A stretch of 64,000 nt of DNA from Pyrus communis. Lineage: Eukaryota; Streptophyta; Magnoliopsida; Rosales; Rosaceae. The translations under genes were made by a program, and so were the position numbers. Each line of letters starts with the position of its first letter. Within the stretch, counting starts at the first letter, position 1. Positions 23,689 through 35,293 of this stretch are shown here, in pieces. The notes under the pieces were generated by a model. It was given only the letters and a program-made list of their open reading frames with translations, ran no database searches and was not told the DNA's origin. The stretch is taken from NCBI RefSeq assembly GCF_963583255.1, contig NC_084816.1, forward strand, positions 14,061,100-14,125,099. Reading direction: 5' to 3'.

Positions 23689-25788
23689 ATGGACACCACA
23701 AAACTATTATGTCTCTTAAGAATGTGTATTAGTTCCAAGTCGCTGAAGCAAGGCAAGCTCGTCCACCAAAAGATTCTCACTCTAGGCTTACAGAATGACC
23801 CTGCTCTTTGCAAAAACCTGATGGACTTTTACTTCTCTTGCCATTTTTATGACTCTGCAAAGCTTGTTTTCCAATCCATTGAAAACCCAACCAGTATTTC
23901 CCTGTGGAATGGCCTCATGACAGCTTATACCAAGAACTTCATGTTCAACAAAGCTCTTGACCTCTTTGGCGGTTTGCTGCGCTACCCTTATCTTTGTCCT
24001 GATAGTTACACTTATCCAAGTGTCCTTAAAGCCTGTGGTGCATTGGGTGAAGTTAGTTTGGGAAAAATGATCCATATCCATTTGATAAAGATCGGTTTTG
24101 TATCAGATATTGTTGTTGCCAGCTCTCTTGTGTGCATGTATGCTAAATGCAACATTTTTGAGTGTGCTATACGGCTGTTTGATGAAATGCCCGAGAGAGA
24201 TGTGGCATGTTGGAATACTGTAATTTCTTGTTATTATCAAGATGGGCAAGCTCGTAAGGCAATAGACTTGTATGAAAAGATGAGGAATTCTGGATTTATA
24301 CCCAATTCAGTAACACTTACGACTGTTATTTCATCGTGTGCAAGACTTTCAGATTTAGAGAGAGGTATGGAGATTCACAAGGAGTTGATAAAAAGTCGCT
24401 TGGTTTTGGATTCCTTTGTTTGTTCTGCTCTTGTGGATATGTATGGAAAATGCGGATGTTTAGATATGGCAAAACAGGTTTTTGAGCAAATCCCAATAAA
24501 GAATGTAATTTCTTGGAATTCTATGATCACAGCATACAGTGTATCAGGTGACAGTAGATCCTGTATCCAACTTTTTAGAAGGATGAATGATGAAGGAACG
24601 AGTCCCACGTTAACTACTTTTAGTAGCATACTGTTGGCTGGTTCAAGGTCAGCCCAACTACAGCACGGAAAATTCATACATGCGTTTATTATAAGAAACA
24701 ATATTGAGGCTGATATCTACATTTACAGCTCGCTCCTAGATCTCTACTTCATGTGTGGAAGTGTCTCATCAGCTAAAAATGTCTTTGAAAAGATGCCGAA
24801 GACAAACACAGCTTCTTGGAATGTTATGATTTCTGGATATGTGAAAGTGGGTCATTATTTTGGGGCTCTGGCCACGTATGATGAAATGAAAGTAGCTGGT
24901 GTAAGGCCAAATGCCATCACAGTAACTAGTATTTTATCGGCTTGTTCGCAACTTGCAGCACTGGAAAAGGGTAAGGAGATTCACAGAACTCTCATTGATA
25001 GTGAGTTGGAAACCAACGAAATAGTGATGGGGGCTCTCCTTGATATGTATGCTAAATGCGGTGTGGTGGATGAAGCACTTAATGTTTTTAATAGATTACC
25101 AGATAGAGACCTTGTGTCATGGACCTCCATGATCACTGCATACGGAGCTCATGGTCAAGCTTTAGAAGCTTTAAAGCTTTTTGGTGAAATGCAGCAGTCC
25201 TATGCAAAGCCTGATGGAGTTACTCTTCTTGCGGTTCTATCTGCTTGTAGCCACGTGGGGCTAGTTGACGAAGGTTGTCACTATTTCAGTCAGATGATCA
25301 CCAATTATGGAATTAAACCTAGAGTGGAACATTACTCTTGTTTGATGGATCTTCTTGGACGTGCTGGAAGGTTGAATGAAGCATATCAACTTTTGCAAAG
25401 AACTCCAGAAATTAGGGAGGACATTGACTTGTTAAGCACACTATTTTCCGCTTGTCGTTTGCACAAGGATATAGATTTGGGTGTGAAAATCGCAGGGTTG
25501 TTAATGGAGAAGAATCCCGATGATCCTTCAACTTTTATTATGTTGTCAAATATTTATGCTTCTGTAAAGAAATGGGATGAAGTGCGGAAGGTGAGATTAA
25601 AGATGAAAGAATTAGGATTAAGGAAAAATCCGGGCTGTAGCTGGATTGAGATTAACAAGAGGATCCAGCCTTTCTTTGTTGAAGACAAGTCCCACTCACA
25701 ATCAGAAATGGTATATGAATGTCTCGCAAGTCTTGCCAGTCACATGGAGAGAGATGAGTTGTTTCCAAATAGAGCAGCAGATATATGA
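23689..25788 (+). CDS. Pentatricopeptide repeat protein, PLS class with E domain
   Basis: Intact, intronless 699-residue frame. PPR units of P, L and S type run from about residue 36 to 560, seen as recurring 'F-x-x-M/L-P-x-[RKT]-[DN]', 'W-N-[ST]-[ML]-I' and 'G-x-[VI]-P-[ND]-x-[VI]-T' phrases. An E-type C-terminus follows (CSWIEI near 640). There is no DYW domain. Order and wording resemble Arabidopsis At5g27110 (PLS-E), its likely orthologue. Such proteins bind organellar RNA and often specify C-to-U editing sites. A mitochondrial or plastid destination is expected, but the N-terminus is not a clear transit peptide. The ATG at 23689 is conserved in the relic at 16316. It lies 58 bases after the ROMO1-like stop. 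Confidence 0.95.
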   Translation: MDTTKLLCLLRMCISSKSLKQGKLVHQKILTLGLQNDPALCKNLMDFYFSCHFYDSAKLVFQSIENPTSISLWNGLMTAYTKNFMFNKALDLFGGLLRYPYLCPDSYTYPSVLKACGALGEVSLGKMIHIHLIKIGFVSDIVVASSLVCMYAKCNIFECAIRLFDEMPERDVACWNTVISCYYQDGQARKAIDLYEKMRNSGFIPNSVTLTTVISSCARLSDLERGMEIHKELIKSRLVLDSFVCSALVDMYGKCGCLDMAKQVFEQIPIKNVISWNSMITAYSVSGDSRSCIQLFRRMNDEGTSPTLTTFSSILLAGSRSAQLQHGKFIHAFIIRNNIEADIYIYSSLLDLYFMCGSVSSAKNVFEKMPKTNTASWNVMISGYVKVGHYFGALATYDEMKVAGVRPNAITVTSILSACSQLAALEKGKEIHRTLIDSELETNEIVMGALLDMYAKCGVVDEALNVFNRLPDRDLVSWTSMITAYGAHGQALEALKLFGEMQQSYAKPDGVTLLAVLSACSHVGLVDEGCHYFSQMITNYGIKPRVEHYSCLMDLLGRAGRLNEAYQLLQRTPEIREDIDLLSTLFSACRLHKDIDLGVKIAGLLMEKNPDDPSTFIMLSNIYASVKKWDEVRKVRLKMKELGLRKNPGCSWIEINKRIQPFFVEDKSHSQSEMVYECLASLASHMERDELFPNRAADI

Positions 25789-27000
25789 TATACGATAGAG
25801 AAAGCAATCTGTATATTCTTGCTGGAGAACTTAAGACATATGTTAAGAATCCCTGGTATAGGATTCATGGAACTTCGTGTTCCTTCAGACGCAAGGAGAT
25901 GTAGTATGGAACTTTGCTTCTGATTTATTGTCAGATTTGGTACTTCGGTCTAACTCAAAGGTGGGGGTGAAACTATTGATAATGACACTGCTGGAAAGGA
26001 ATGTGGTAGGGGTTTAAGATGAGTGGCCAACGATTTTCAAATATATTTTGCACCTTCGTGCAGAAATGATAAGAGGAATGTATAACAAATCTTGTCTTGT
26101 GCTTGAAGAAGTTGGAATCATGCAAGGACTGGATGGAATGGAGAAAAGAAATTCACTCCCGTAGACATCTTCTGGGAAGCCTAAAACACTGGACACTTTA
26201 GATGAATATGAAGCCCTCGAGGGTTAAAAATATTGTTCGTTTACCACAAAGCTTAAATCGGGCAGGTATGCCACGCCAGTTTTTGTTATGATAAATTCTT
26301 TGTAGGTATGGTTGCACATATCAAATGATTATGTCATAGAAACATGACTAATTGTTATCAACGTTGAACAATACAATACGTTATTTGAACAATAAAGTGC
26401 TTTGATGCAAATGTTCGGGTCATAATATAATCCATGTGTGTTTCACTCTTTCTTCTTATGTTCTGTTTTGCTCAATTGCATATCTTGGTTTTGTTCTCTT
26501 TTTGTTTCCGTAATGACATATTAGATTTCTACACTGTTAAAGCTAAACATCTTCAAAAAGTTGAGTACATTAGGCTGCAAGAAGACCCTTATACAAGAAT
26601 GTAATTTGGAATAAGCACCAAACACAAATTTTATGCTTCTGCAATATTCTACTTTCCTTTTTGAGGGAAGCATAAAACTCCTTCAAAAGTGCAGCCCGAT
26701 AACCCAAAAAATGAGCACAAAGTGCTCAGTCCAAGGGTAAGCTGATTTGGTAAGGGGTTTTGCCTACAATGGTGGCAGTGCTGCTTGTTTTGGTCTTTTC
26801 TTAGTTGCTCGGAGCTTGATACATCGTCGGAAGTCTTATCAAGCTGCTTTGCTGAATTAAAATGAACGAAATTTTGTTCTGTTTACTAAGTCCTGATTTT
26901 AAACATAAAGTTAGAATTCATGACGTTTCTGTTGTGCACTGTGATATGGACCATATGGTCAGGACACGATTGAAGACTTCATGTGGGCGATGACATTTAT
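25789..27000 (+). other. 3' UTR and flank of the PPR gene, module B
   Basis: The part from about 26180 matches 16640-17610 of module A, except for one deletion after 'ggggttttgcct' (26755-26765). It ends at 27000 with 'gggcgatgacatttatgga', where the sequence switches to the PRAF/RLD gene tail. Confidence 0.7.
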
Positions 27001-27310
27001 GGATCAAACAGCCAATTGCTTTCCAATGGGTCCAACACCACCAGTAACCGCAGTTCAAGTCACAACAAACAAGGACATCTAGATGTAGCAACCAGAAATG
27101 GGAATAAAATTAAAGAAAACGAATCTCATCATGAAACTGAATGGGTTGAGCAAGATGAGCCTAGTGTATACATCACACTTACTTCCCTACCAGGAGGTGC
27201 CAAGGATCTCAAGCGAGTTCGTTTCAGGTATACTGTACTTGCCTACATAACAGTACGTGCCTATGCGGGGGTGTGTTTTCCCTTTCCGGTAAGAGTGTGT
27301 ATATGTATAT
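27001..27310 (+). pseudogene. Duplicated PRAF/RLD exon 8 part and intron 8 start
   Basis: This is nearly identical to 11612-11920: the last 216 or so bases of exon 8 (ending at 27227 with the same splice donor) and the start of intron 8. One codon differs, giving DEPSVY instead of DEPGVY. There is no upstream exon, so this is a gene fragment. The sequence is broken at about 27310 by retroelement DNA. Confidence 0.93.
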
Positions 27311-28074
27311 ATAGAGATTTTTCAATAGCAAGTAGTGATGCTGTGCCTTTACTCTTGTCAGCAACTATGGTGTAATTAGAACAGTAAGATTTACGCATTT
27401 TCAACTTTGTCAGAGATCTTTGACAAAGTTGCACGCGATATCCGAAAAAGCTGAGATTGCGTCTGAAAAATGCCAACCAACTTTATTAAAAAAAATCTGG
27501 CTTTTGAAATTCGGAGAGCGGTGTCTCTTCGATCTCTGAACAAGTGGCTCTGTTACCTCTTCCTTTATAGAGACATCAATTGTGTTCAAGAGTATGCTCA
27601 GAGGCTCTCAGTGTTCAATGTGCAGGCTCTGTATCCAACATGGGCTAATAACACCTACTTGCTCAAACTCACCAAGTTGAATCATTGATGGCTGAGGTGG
27701 CAAGTCTTAAGCAAGAGATCAGAGGGCTCAAGAACGAGAATAGAGTGTTACACGTGCTTGCAAATAATTACTCGACGATCATGAAAAGAAAGCTTGACTA
27801 GCTTCAAGAATTCGAAAGTCGGATTCAAAATGATCACCAAAGATTCGTGGCTAGATTCCTAAGGCAACTGATGCCTTCCCCTTCTGGTGTTTGCTAAGTA
27901 CTGGGGTGCCACATGATCAATCTCCAGTGCCTCCCCCTTACGGGGTACTGCTGAGTACTGAGGCTTCACATGAGCAACCTTTGTGAATGTTCCCTTCTGT
28001 TTCTTTGTTTTAACTCATGTGTATGTAATTTCTCGGAGATATTAATAGCTAAGCTTTATTTCATTCAATGTATT
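27311..28074 (+). mobile_element. Retroelement-derived fragment with coiled-coil reading-frame remains
   Basis: Between 27690 and 27900 the + strand reads MAEVASLKQEIRGLKNEN...IQNDHQRFVARFL with stops. The text then ends in 'gcttcacatgagcaaccttt'. A closely related ending, 'gcttcacataaacaaccttt', occurs at 49998-50018 after IQSDRQRLAAYLQ. Both look like remains of one retroelement-borne coiled-coil ORF. The class of element is not certain. Confidence 0.5.
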
Positions 28075-31000
28075 GTGCCAAATATAATAAAGCATATACT
28101 TCACTAAGATGTGGGACTTCTGGACCAAATATCAATTTATCTTTACCTTCACGAAGATAAATGATCATTCTTAGTGTTGACATCCTTTGAGTATTCAACT
28201 CATAATCTTCAATCCAAATGATTCTTTAATATCATAAACATCATGGATAAGATTCGTGTTGACATATTGTTCGATCTGCAGTTCGAGATAATATTTCTCT
28301 CAACACTTTATAATCTTTCTAGACTCTTCAGGAGTCCCAATTTAATATCATCAACTCTTGAAAGAGATTTTAGTATGCTGCAACAATATCATAATGACAG
28401 TACTCACTAAGGAAATTTATACCATCCATTGGTATTGAGTACATATTTTATGCTTTACTCTTCTGGGGCTTACTTCAAGCAATTTGAATTCTTTAGGGAT
28501 TTTCTACACTTCATGACATATTTTTCTTTGGAATTTATACAGAGCAATTTTCTCCCATATATACTTAAGGGATTTACTTATGAAGATATAATGCAGGCGA
28601 CCCACAACCCTTCGTATATAATTCTCCATTCATATGAACTTGTTTACAAGAGTATAATTTCAGGTTTCAATTAGTAACCTTGTGTCATATCATGTGAGTG
28701 TATTTCACTGTATTACAAATGCCCAATGTAACCTCATTGGTTCAACATCCTTTGGCTATTTGTATTGTATTCAAGTATATATGTCCATTTTTCCACGTTC
28801 TTACAAAATTGTAATGGAATTGCCTTTTTCCATTTTTGGCCAATAATTTTGTTGACGGAAAAAGAATGGGACTCAATATCAGCACAACTCATTGATGAAT
28901 TTAGTAGCTACTTGTAAAAAACCAAAATTTCCATTAGTTATCATCAATCTGTGATCCCATATTCTCATGTGCATGCGCATGCATAAAATCTTTTCATTTC
29001 TTTGGATATCCATTACCTTTTCAAGGGTATTACACTATCTCTTCCAGGATAGTCATAGTTTAGAGAATGCGGATCATAACCTCTTGAGAATTATAGAGCT
29101 TAGATTTTAATCTCCACTTAGGGAGTTGAGTCATTGGAACCTATACGTCTATCATACTACATGCATGAGACATCAACATTCCCATGTCCGTGGATTGTCC
29201 TTTCTGGGACGTATATCCATGCAGCGACTGTCATGCTTCCGGCATGTTGCAATTATGCTTCGGGAATGCAATAGTTTAGTAGTGTCATATTCTTCTTCTT
29301 TCAAATGACTAAACCTTTTGAGTCTGAAGGTCTGCCACGCTTCAGGCGCGCAACAGATAAACTATTTGCTACCTCACTATATTGTCCAACAGGGACATTT
29401 GCAGCTACTATATGTGATTTCATCACTTTCGTTGCATCATTAAATGCATTTGGCATTTGATTTGCATATCGTTGCATCATTCAATTATTCTCACTTCGCT
29501 TTTATATTGATTGCTTCATGAATCAAAATAAGATAAATTCTTTTCGTTCTTCTGGAACGGTCTTTTCTCATCATTCTTCTAGAATGATATTTTCTCATCG
29601 TTCTTTTGAAACGAAGTTATTTTCTCCCCTTAATGGCGGGAAAATTATCTTATCAAAATGATAATCTGCAAACCATGCGGTAAACATATCCTCAGTCAAG
29701 GGTTCCAAATATTGAATGATAGATGGTGTTCAACGTCAATGCCCAATTGGCGATGATGCCTTATTTTAGTACGTTGTGGCAGTGCAATAGGCACAAAGAT
29801 AATACAATCAAAAACTCGTAGATGTGTAATGTTTGGTTAGTGTCCAAACACGAGTTGTATTGAAAATATTGATGGTTGGTAACATGTCTCAACCGAATTA
29901 ATATTGCATCATGTAAAATGACATGTCCCCATGTAGAAACTTGGCAATTTCATTTTCATTAGTAGAGCGCGGGTAATCAATTTCATCCATTTAATAAATA
30001 CTGCTGCTAAACCATTTTGAGTATGGATATAAGGAACTTCTGGTCCTTATTTAATAGTCTGTAGACTGAGACTCTTGTGGCTTTTATTGCAATTAAGTTG
30101 AGGCACTGCGACACTTCAAACTTACTGTACTCATCAAGGAACTTTATGTCCTAATCTTGAGGATCAAGGGACTTCATGCCCGATCTTTTTGTATGATGGA
30201 ACTTCGGATCCAATCATTTTATATGATGAGGATCAAGAAACTGCAGGTTCTGATTTGATCAAGGAACTTCGGGTCCTATATATACTCATTGTAACAAAAG
30301 AAGTACAATAAATAAATTAAAGCAATAGGCGGTAATTCTAGCCATAGTAAATAAATTACATTTAAGTAAATAAAGCTTGTGACAAGGGTTTTAATTCAGC
30401 ACCATTCACATAAATCAAAACTTAAAGCAGTAGGCGATAAAACTGTCCATGGTAAATAAATTGCTTTAAAGTAAATAGAACGTGTGAAAGTGTTTTAAGC
30501 CAACACCATTCACATAAATCAATATATTTTCCTTCTTTCTTTTCAGATGGTGTAACACCATCCAAAAACCTTTACCCCTTTTATTATTATTATTTTTTCT
30601 TATTCATTCACATGTTGTACAATTCCTTTGCTTTTCATTTCTATTTTTTATTTTTGTTTTCATTTCACAACTCTAAGTCTTTTTAGTTATTCAGGAAGTA
30701 ATAGTAACAATAAGTTCCAATTGGTGTTCCTCCTCCAGTGAGTTTCGAAAAAGTCGAAACGGTTCTTATAAGTTTTGGAGTCAAGAGTGTCTGTTTCGAA
30801 ACGATTCCCATAAGTTTTGGAGTCAAGAGTGTCTGCAACTTATGAGAAGATCAAACTGTTACATTTAGTTCAAATTTTAGTATGATATGGATAAGAGGAT
30901 ACTGAACAATTTTCATGAAGAAACAATTTCAATTTGAGTTACCGAAATGGAGTTTCAGTACTCATAAGGTGCCTGTCCAATTTTCTGCGGAAATAGGAAA

Positions 31001-31219
31001 CTGGTTTGGTATTTCAGGCATCTGCGATGATCGCACCGTTGGATTTTTTTGAAAATTTGATATGTTGTAGATACTGGGCGGACGAACAACTTTGAAGAAG
31101 AAAGTATTTCAATCCGATGTCTGCAAGTTTGAGTTCCGAGGCTGTTTACATGGTTGTCAGATTCTCTACGAATTTTGAGTTTGTACTCTTTTACTCTGCA
31201 AAGGATGATATATAGTCAT

Positions 31220-31260
<41 letters not shown>

Positions 31261-31403
31261 CTTCAAGAAAATCAGCAGTACAAAGATTTTAAGTTGAAAT
31301 GAAAAGATTTTCTTATCTGTGAGATTCCAAGCGACAGAGGTGAACATGATTTGTAGCGTTGTGCTTTCTATTGACACGAGAACTTCTCGTGCTGATAACG
31401 TAT
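28075..31403 (-). mobile_element. Ty1/copia element, internal region, decayed and truncated (minus strand)
   Basis: Minus-strand translation of about 29900-29330 gives copia pol connector text (IQYLEPLTEDMFTAWFADYH, then NVPVGQ). At 28160-28076 it gives a reverse-transcriptase end (GPEVPHLSEVYALLYLA). Stops and frameshifts are frequent. RNase H and the 3' LTR are missing, because the element is cut at about 28075. The 5' part (30300-31400) is non-coding, so gag appears lost. Its 5' LTR is at 31404-31776. It splits the duplicated PRAF/RLD tail. Confidence 0.7.
30319..30520. repeat. Two tandem units of about 105 bp inside the copia relic
   Basis: Two diverged copies read 'aagcaataggcggtaa ... 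accattcacataaatc' and 'aagcagtaggcgataa ... accattcacataaatc'. A further 35-bp direct repeat, 'ataagttttggagtcaagag', occurs at about 30767 and 30812. Confidence 0.75.
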
Positions 31404-31770
31404 TGTAAAATCGATGGTGTGTACAGTAGAATAAATAAAATAAGACACAAAATTTACGAGGTTCCTCTACAGTCAGTGTGACTGGAGTACATCCTTGGAG
31501 CAATGGTGCTTTCATTATAATTTAGAATAATAAGAGTACAAAATAACTCTATTATCCCTTCTCCTCTTCCTCTCTTTTCTCTCTTCCTCTTCTTTTCTCT
31601 CTTCCTCTTCCTTCTTTCACAATCTCTTCCGTGAACCTCTTCTTCATCTTTCATTCATTTTACAAGCAAAGAGAACACTATTCACTTAACAAATTTTCCA
31701 CAAATGAATAGTGAAAATACTGTGCATAAATAGTAACAAATTATTCATGTGGGCCATCCACATATTATTC

Positions 31771-31776
<6 letters not shown>
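31404..31776 (-). mobile_element. copia 5' LTR (minus strand)
   Basis: On the minus strand it starts TGTTGTGAATAATATG and ends GATTTTACA. It is followed by ATACGTTATCAGCACG, a typical copia primer-binding neighbourhood. Its length is 373 bp. It abuts the AT microsatellite of the duplicated PRAF/RLD intron. Confidence 0.7.

Positions 31777-31865
<89 letters not shown>
31777..31865 (+). repeat. Compound (AT)n(AG)n microsatellite, duplicate copy
   Basis: It corresponds to 12034-12107, with a longer AT part. It marks the point where intron 8 of the duplicated gene tail resumes after the retroelement. Confidence 0.9.
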
Positions 31866-31868
<3 letters not shown>

Positions 31869-32510
31869 TTATATGCACTATAGAAGTTTAACATATCATT
31901 AGCATACTCAGACTGTATTCCCAATTTATATCATTGTTGAATGCAGTTGGAAGCAGTTTAGTGAGAAACAAGCAGAACAGTGGTGGGTAGAGAACCGAGC
32001 AAGAGTATATGAACAATACAATGTGCGCATGGTAGACAAGTCTAGTGTAGGCATTGGGAGCGAGGACTTGGTTCGCTGACATGTGGGAGCAGTCATCTGT
32101 AAATGGAATTGATATTTTTTTCAGGTTCAAGCTTGGGTTACGAAGGTCTAATTCGTTAATTAGCGTTGGCTTTCATTCTCATAAAGGTTTGAAGAAGCAA
32201 AGGTTTGGTATAGGAGGGAGATTTTAAATGGGTTTGATTGCGTTTTTACTTTTTTCCATTTTTCTCAAATTTTGTTGTATTCCAATTTTTCCCTATGTTC
32301 CTTGTGTGGGGGTTTGAGGGTGGGAAATGTAAATTCCTAAATGTGTTTACGCAATGGTTCGTAACGTGTATGTTCGAGGCATCGCCTACGCTAACAAGCG
32401 CGTATTGTACATGATATATCCTTCTCTACGCTGCCATATGATGTGAAGTGCACATAATTCACCAATCACAATGTTCTGTACTGGAATAATGGAGCAATTG
32501 TAGAATCGAT
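31866..32510 (+). pseudogene. Duplicated PRAF/RLD exon 9 with 3' flank
   Basis: Exon 9 homologue at 31947-32079, preceded by its splice acceptor and followed by the same stop codon, 3' UTR and flank as 12189-12746. Changes include arginine codons turned to tryptophan-side or glutamine codons in the BRX region (TCGGAAGCGA to TTGGAAGCAG) and Ala to Val near the end. Without upstream exons it is a non-functional fragment. Confidence 0.92.
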
Positions 32511-32637
32511 CCTCTCGGTTGGGGCAATCACTTGAATTTCCATGGGGGAGACGTTAGGCCCTACATCCTTTGTTTTACAGAAAATTAAATGAAAAATGCT
32601 TCATAAACGTTTATTGGTATCTCATGTTTTGTTTAAC
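32511..32637. other. Short flank beyond the duplicated PRAF/RLD tail
   Basis: This is sequence found only beside the second gene tail ('cctctcggttggggcaatca'). It is probably the original neighbour of the tail, since a LINE took its place in the first copy. It ends at the MITE target site. Confidence 0.5.
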
Positions 32638-32993
32638 GGCTTTTTAGCCAAAATGGTTTTTGAGATTTACATAATTCTTCATTTTGGTCCCTGAGATTTA
32701 CATAATTCCTTATTTTGGACCCTGAGTTTGTCCACTATTAATCATTTTAGTCTTTTCATGAAAATCTGCATAAAATAAGAATAAAATGATAAAAATGGTC
32801 AAATCATTTTGACCTATTGTTTATTAAATTAAGGGTAATTTTGTCATTTTGATTCTTATTTAACATAATTTCTCAACCAAGGACCAAAATGATTGATGGT
32901 GGACATCTTAAGGACCACTTTTATGGATTTCAAATCTCAAAAACCAAAGTGAGGAGTTATGCAAATCTCAAGGACCATTTTGGCTAAAAAGCC
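32638..32993. mobile_element. MULE-like MITE with 9-bp target duplication
   Basis: Ends GGCTTTTTAGCCAAAATGG and CCATTTTGGCTAAAAAGCC are perfect inverted repeats. Flanks are TTGTTTAAC (32629-32637) and TTATTTAAC (32994-33002), 8 of 9 identical. It is 356 bp, with no coding content. The right end is copied again at 34021-34075 by the tandem duplication. Confidence 0.85.
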
Positions 32994-35293
32994 TTATTTA
33001 ACGCATGATTTGTTAGTCGCTATATGACACATTGACACACTAGAAATTCAATAGAAATCATCTACTTGCATCCAGAGTCTACACGGCACAATAAGCAAAG
33101 TAGCCTCTTTAGTTAGACTCACGTAGCAGCATGCTAAAGCTAATAACCGCATTAAACTCAATATGGCCCAATAAGCAAAGTAGCCCAACATGGTTAATTG
33201 ATGTAGTCACTCCATGAATAATGCCCATCGCCTACACGGCGCAATTTGTAGTAGAACTCCAAGTCAGGTTTGTTCTCTGGTTTTGGGTTTGAGGCGCAAA
33301 GTTGACAAAACATAACCGATTCTTTGGTTGAAAATCTTGGGAGGACGTGTGTTGTTTAACTGTGGCCAGAAATAGGCTGAAATACCTTTAGCATTTCTGA
33401 GCCCTATTCTGAATTGATCCTACCCTTTAGGGTATGACTTCAGAATAAAAATAAAATCACATCATTATGTTGGCTATCACGCCTTCCATTCAAAGAATAA
33501 CTTTTAGCTTCAATTGCACTTTATTTGTTTGATTCAAGGGATATTTTAATTGAAAGAGCACCAAACCCTAGCTTTAATGGTGCTGCTGGCCCTTGCTAAG
33601 GCTTGGGTTTGAATAATTTTCAATTTGGTTTGAGGTCTCCCTCATTTTCCTCATCTCTTTTATCTTCTTTCTAAGTTCTATTTTCAATTTTCTTTTCCTT
33701 ACCCACAACCCCGTTCCCCTTCCTCAGCATACCCCGACCTCATATTTTCTCATCCCCCTTGCTATCCCTCATATTTCCCCTCCCATACCCAAGTTTTAGA
33801 TTTTCGAGTGTTGGATTCGGTCTTGCCACTTGACCCATCCCCCCCAACCTGCTGCTGAACCAGCTTGCCAGCAAAATTTGGCTGTGTGGTACGACTCACG
33901 GTGTAACAAGGGTGTTTTACACATTGCCATTGTCCTTCCCCTCCTCTTAGTACTTGGTTTGACCTCCCTTGCAGTTGTAGTTATGGATGGTGTGGTGGGT
34001 GTCTTGTTTTGGCACAACACTTTCAAATCTTAAAGACCAAAGTGAGGAGTTATGCAAATCTCAAAGACCATTTTTGCTAAAAAGCCTTGTTTAACACATG
34101 ATTTGTTAATCGCTATATGACACATTGACACACTAGAAATTCAACAGAAATGATCTACTTGCATCCAGAGTCTACATGGCGCAATAAGCAAAGTAGCCTC
34201 TTCAGTTGGACTCACGTATCGGCATGCTAAAGCTAATAACTACATTAAACTCAATACGGCCCAATAAGCAAAGTAGCCCAACATGGTCAATTGATGTAGT
34301 CACTCCATGAATAATGCCCAACGCCTACACAACGCAATTTGTGGTAGAACTCCAAGTTAGGTTTGTTCTCTGGTTTTAGGTTTGAGGCACAAAGTTGACA
34401 AAACATAAGTGATTCTTTGGTTGAAAATCTTGGGTGGACGTGTGTCGTTTAACTGTGACTAGAAATAGGCTGAAATACCTTTAGCATTTCTGAGCCCCAT
34501 TGTGAATTGATCCTACCTTTTAGAGTGTGACTTCATAATAAAAATAAAATCACATCGTTATGTCGGTTATCACGCCTTTCCATTCAAAGAATAATTTTTA
34601 GCTTCAGTTGCACTTTATTTGTTTGATTCAAGGGTTATTTTATTGAAAGAGCACCAAACCTTAGCTTCAATGGCGTTGCTAGCCCTTGCTAAGGGTTGGG
34701 TTAGTGGCACCCTCTCATTTCCTCCTCCTAGCCTTTTCCATGCCCTCACACACCTTCCACAATCATCTTTCTTGTTTCCTTCTCTTCTTTCTTCCTTTCC
34801 CCCACCCTCTTTTGGCTCTCACCGCTTCAAATTAGCTACGCCGGTTTGTGCGTCTTTGGCATGCCTTTTCGGCGATCATCGCCGCTCCCTTTCCTCTGGT
34901 TTGAGGTCTCCCTCATTTTCCTCATCTCTGTCATCTTCTCTCTAAGTTCTATTTTCAATTTTCTTTTCCTTATCCACCAACCCTGTTCCCTTTCCTTAAC
35001 ATACCCTCACCTCATATTTTCTCATCCCCCTTGCTATCCCTCATATTTCCCCTCCCATAACAAAGTTTTAGATTTTAGAGTGTTGGATCCAATATTGCCA
35101 CTTGACCCATCCCCTCTACCCGTTGCCGAACCGGCTTGCTGGCAAAATTAGGCAAACTGTGGTACGACTCACGTTGTAACAAAGGTGTTTTACACATTGC
35201 CTCTGTCCTTCCCTTCCTCCTGCTACTTGTTTTGACCTCCCCTGCAATTGTAGTTGCGAATGGTGCGGCGCGCGTCTTGATTTGACACAACAC
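32928..35293 (+). repeat. Tandem duplication of about 1.1 kb with 10-bp junction homology
   Basis: Copy one is 32928-34020 and copy two is 34021 to about 35293. The word tttcaaatct occurs at the start of copy one (32928, inside the MITE), at the junction (34021) and at the end of copy two (35294, inside the retroposon). This suggests recombination at that microhomology. Copy one has also lost about 180 bases that copy two keeps (34705-34890). No gene is present. Confidence 0.85.

Noticed and set aside
31454..31654. Lys/Arg/Glu-rich frame in the copia LTR
   Set aside because: It arises from the CT-rich tract of the LTR read on the other strand.
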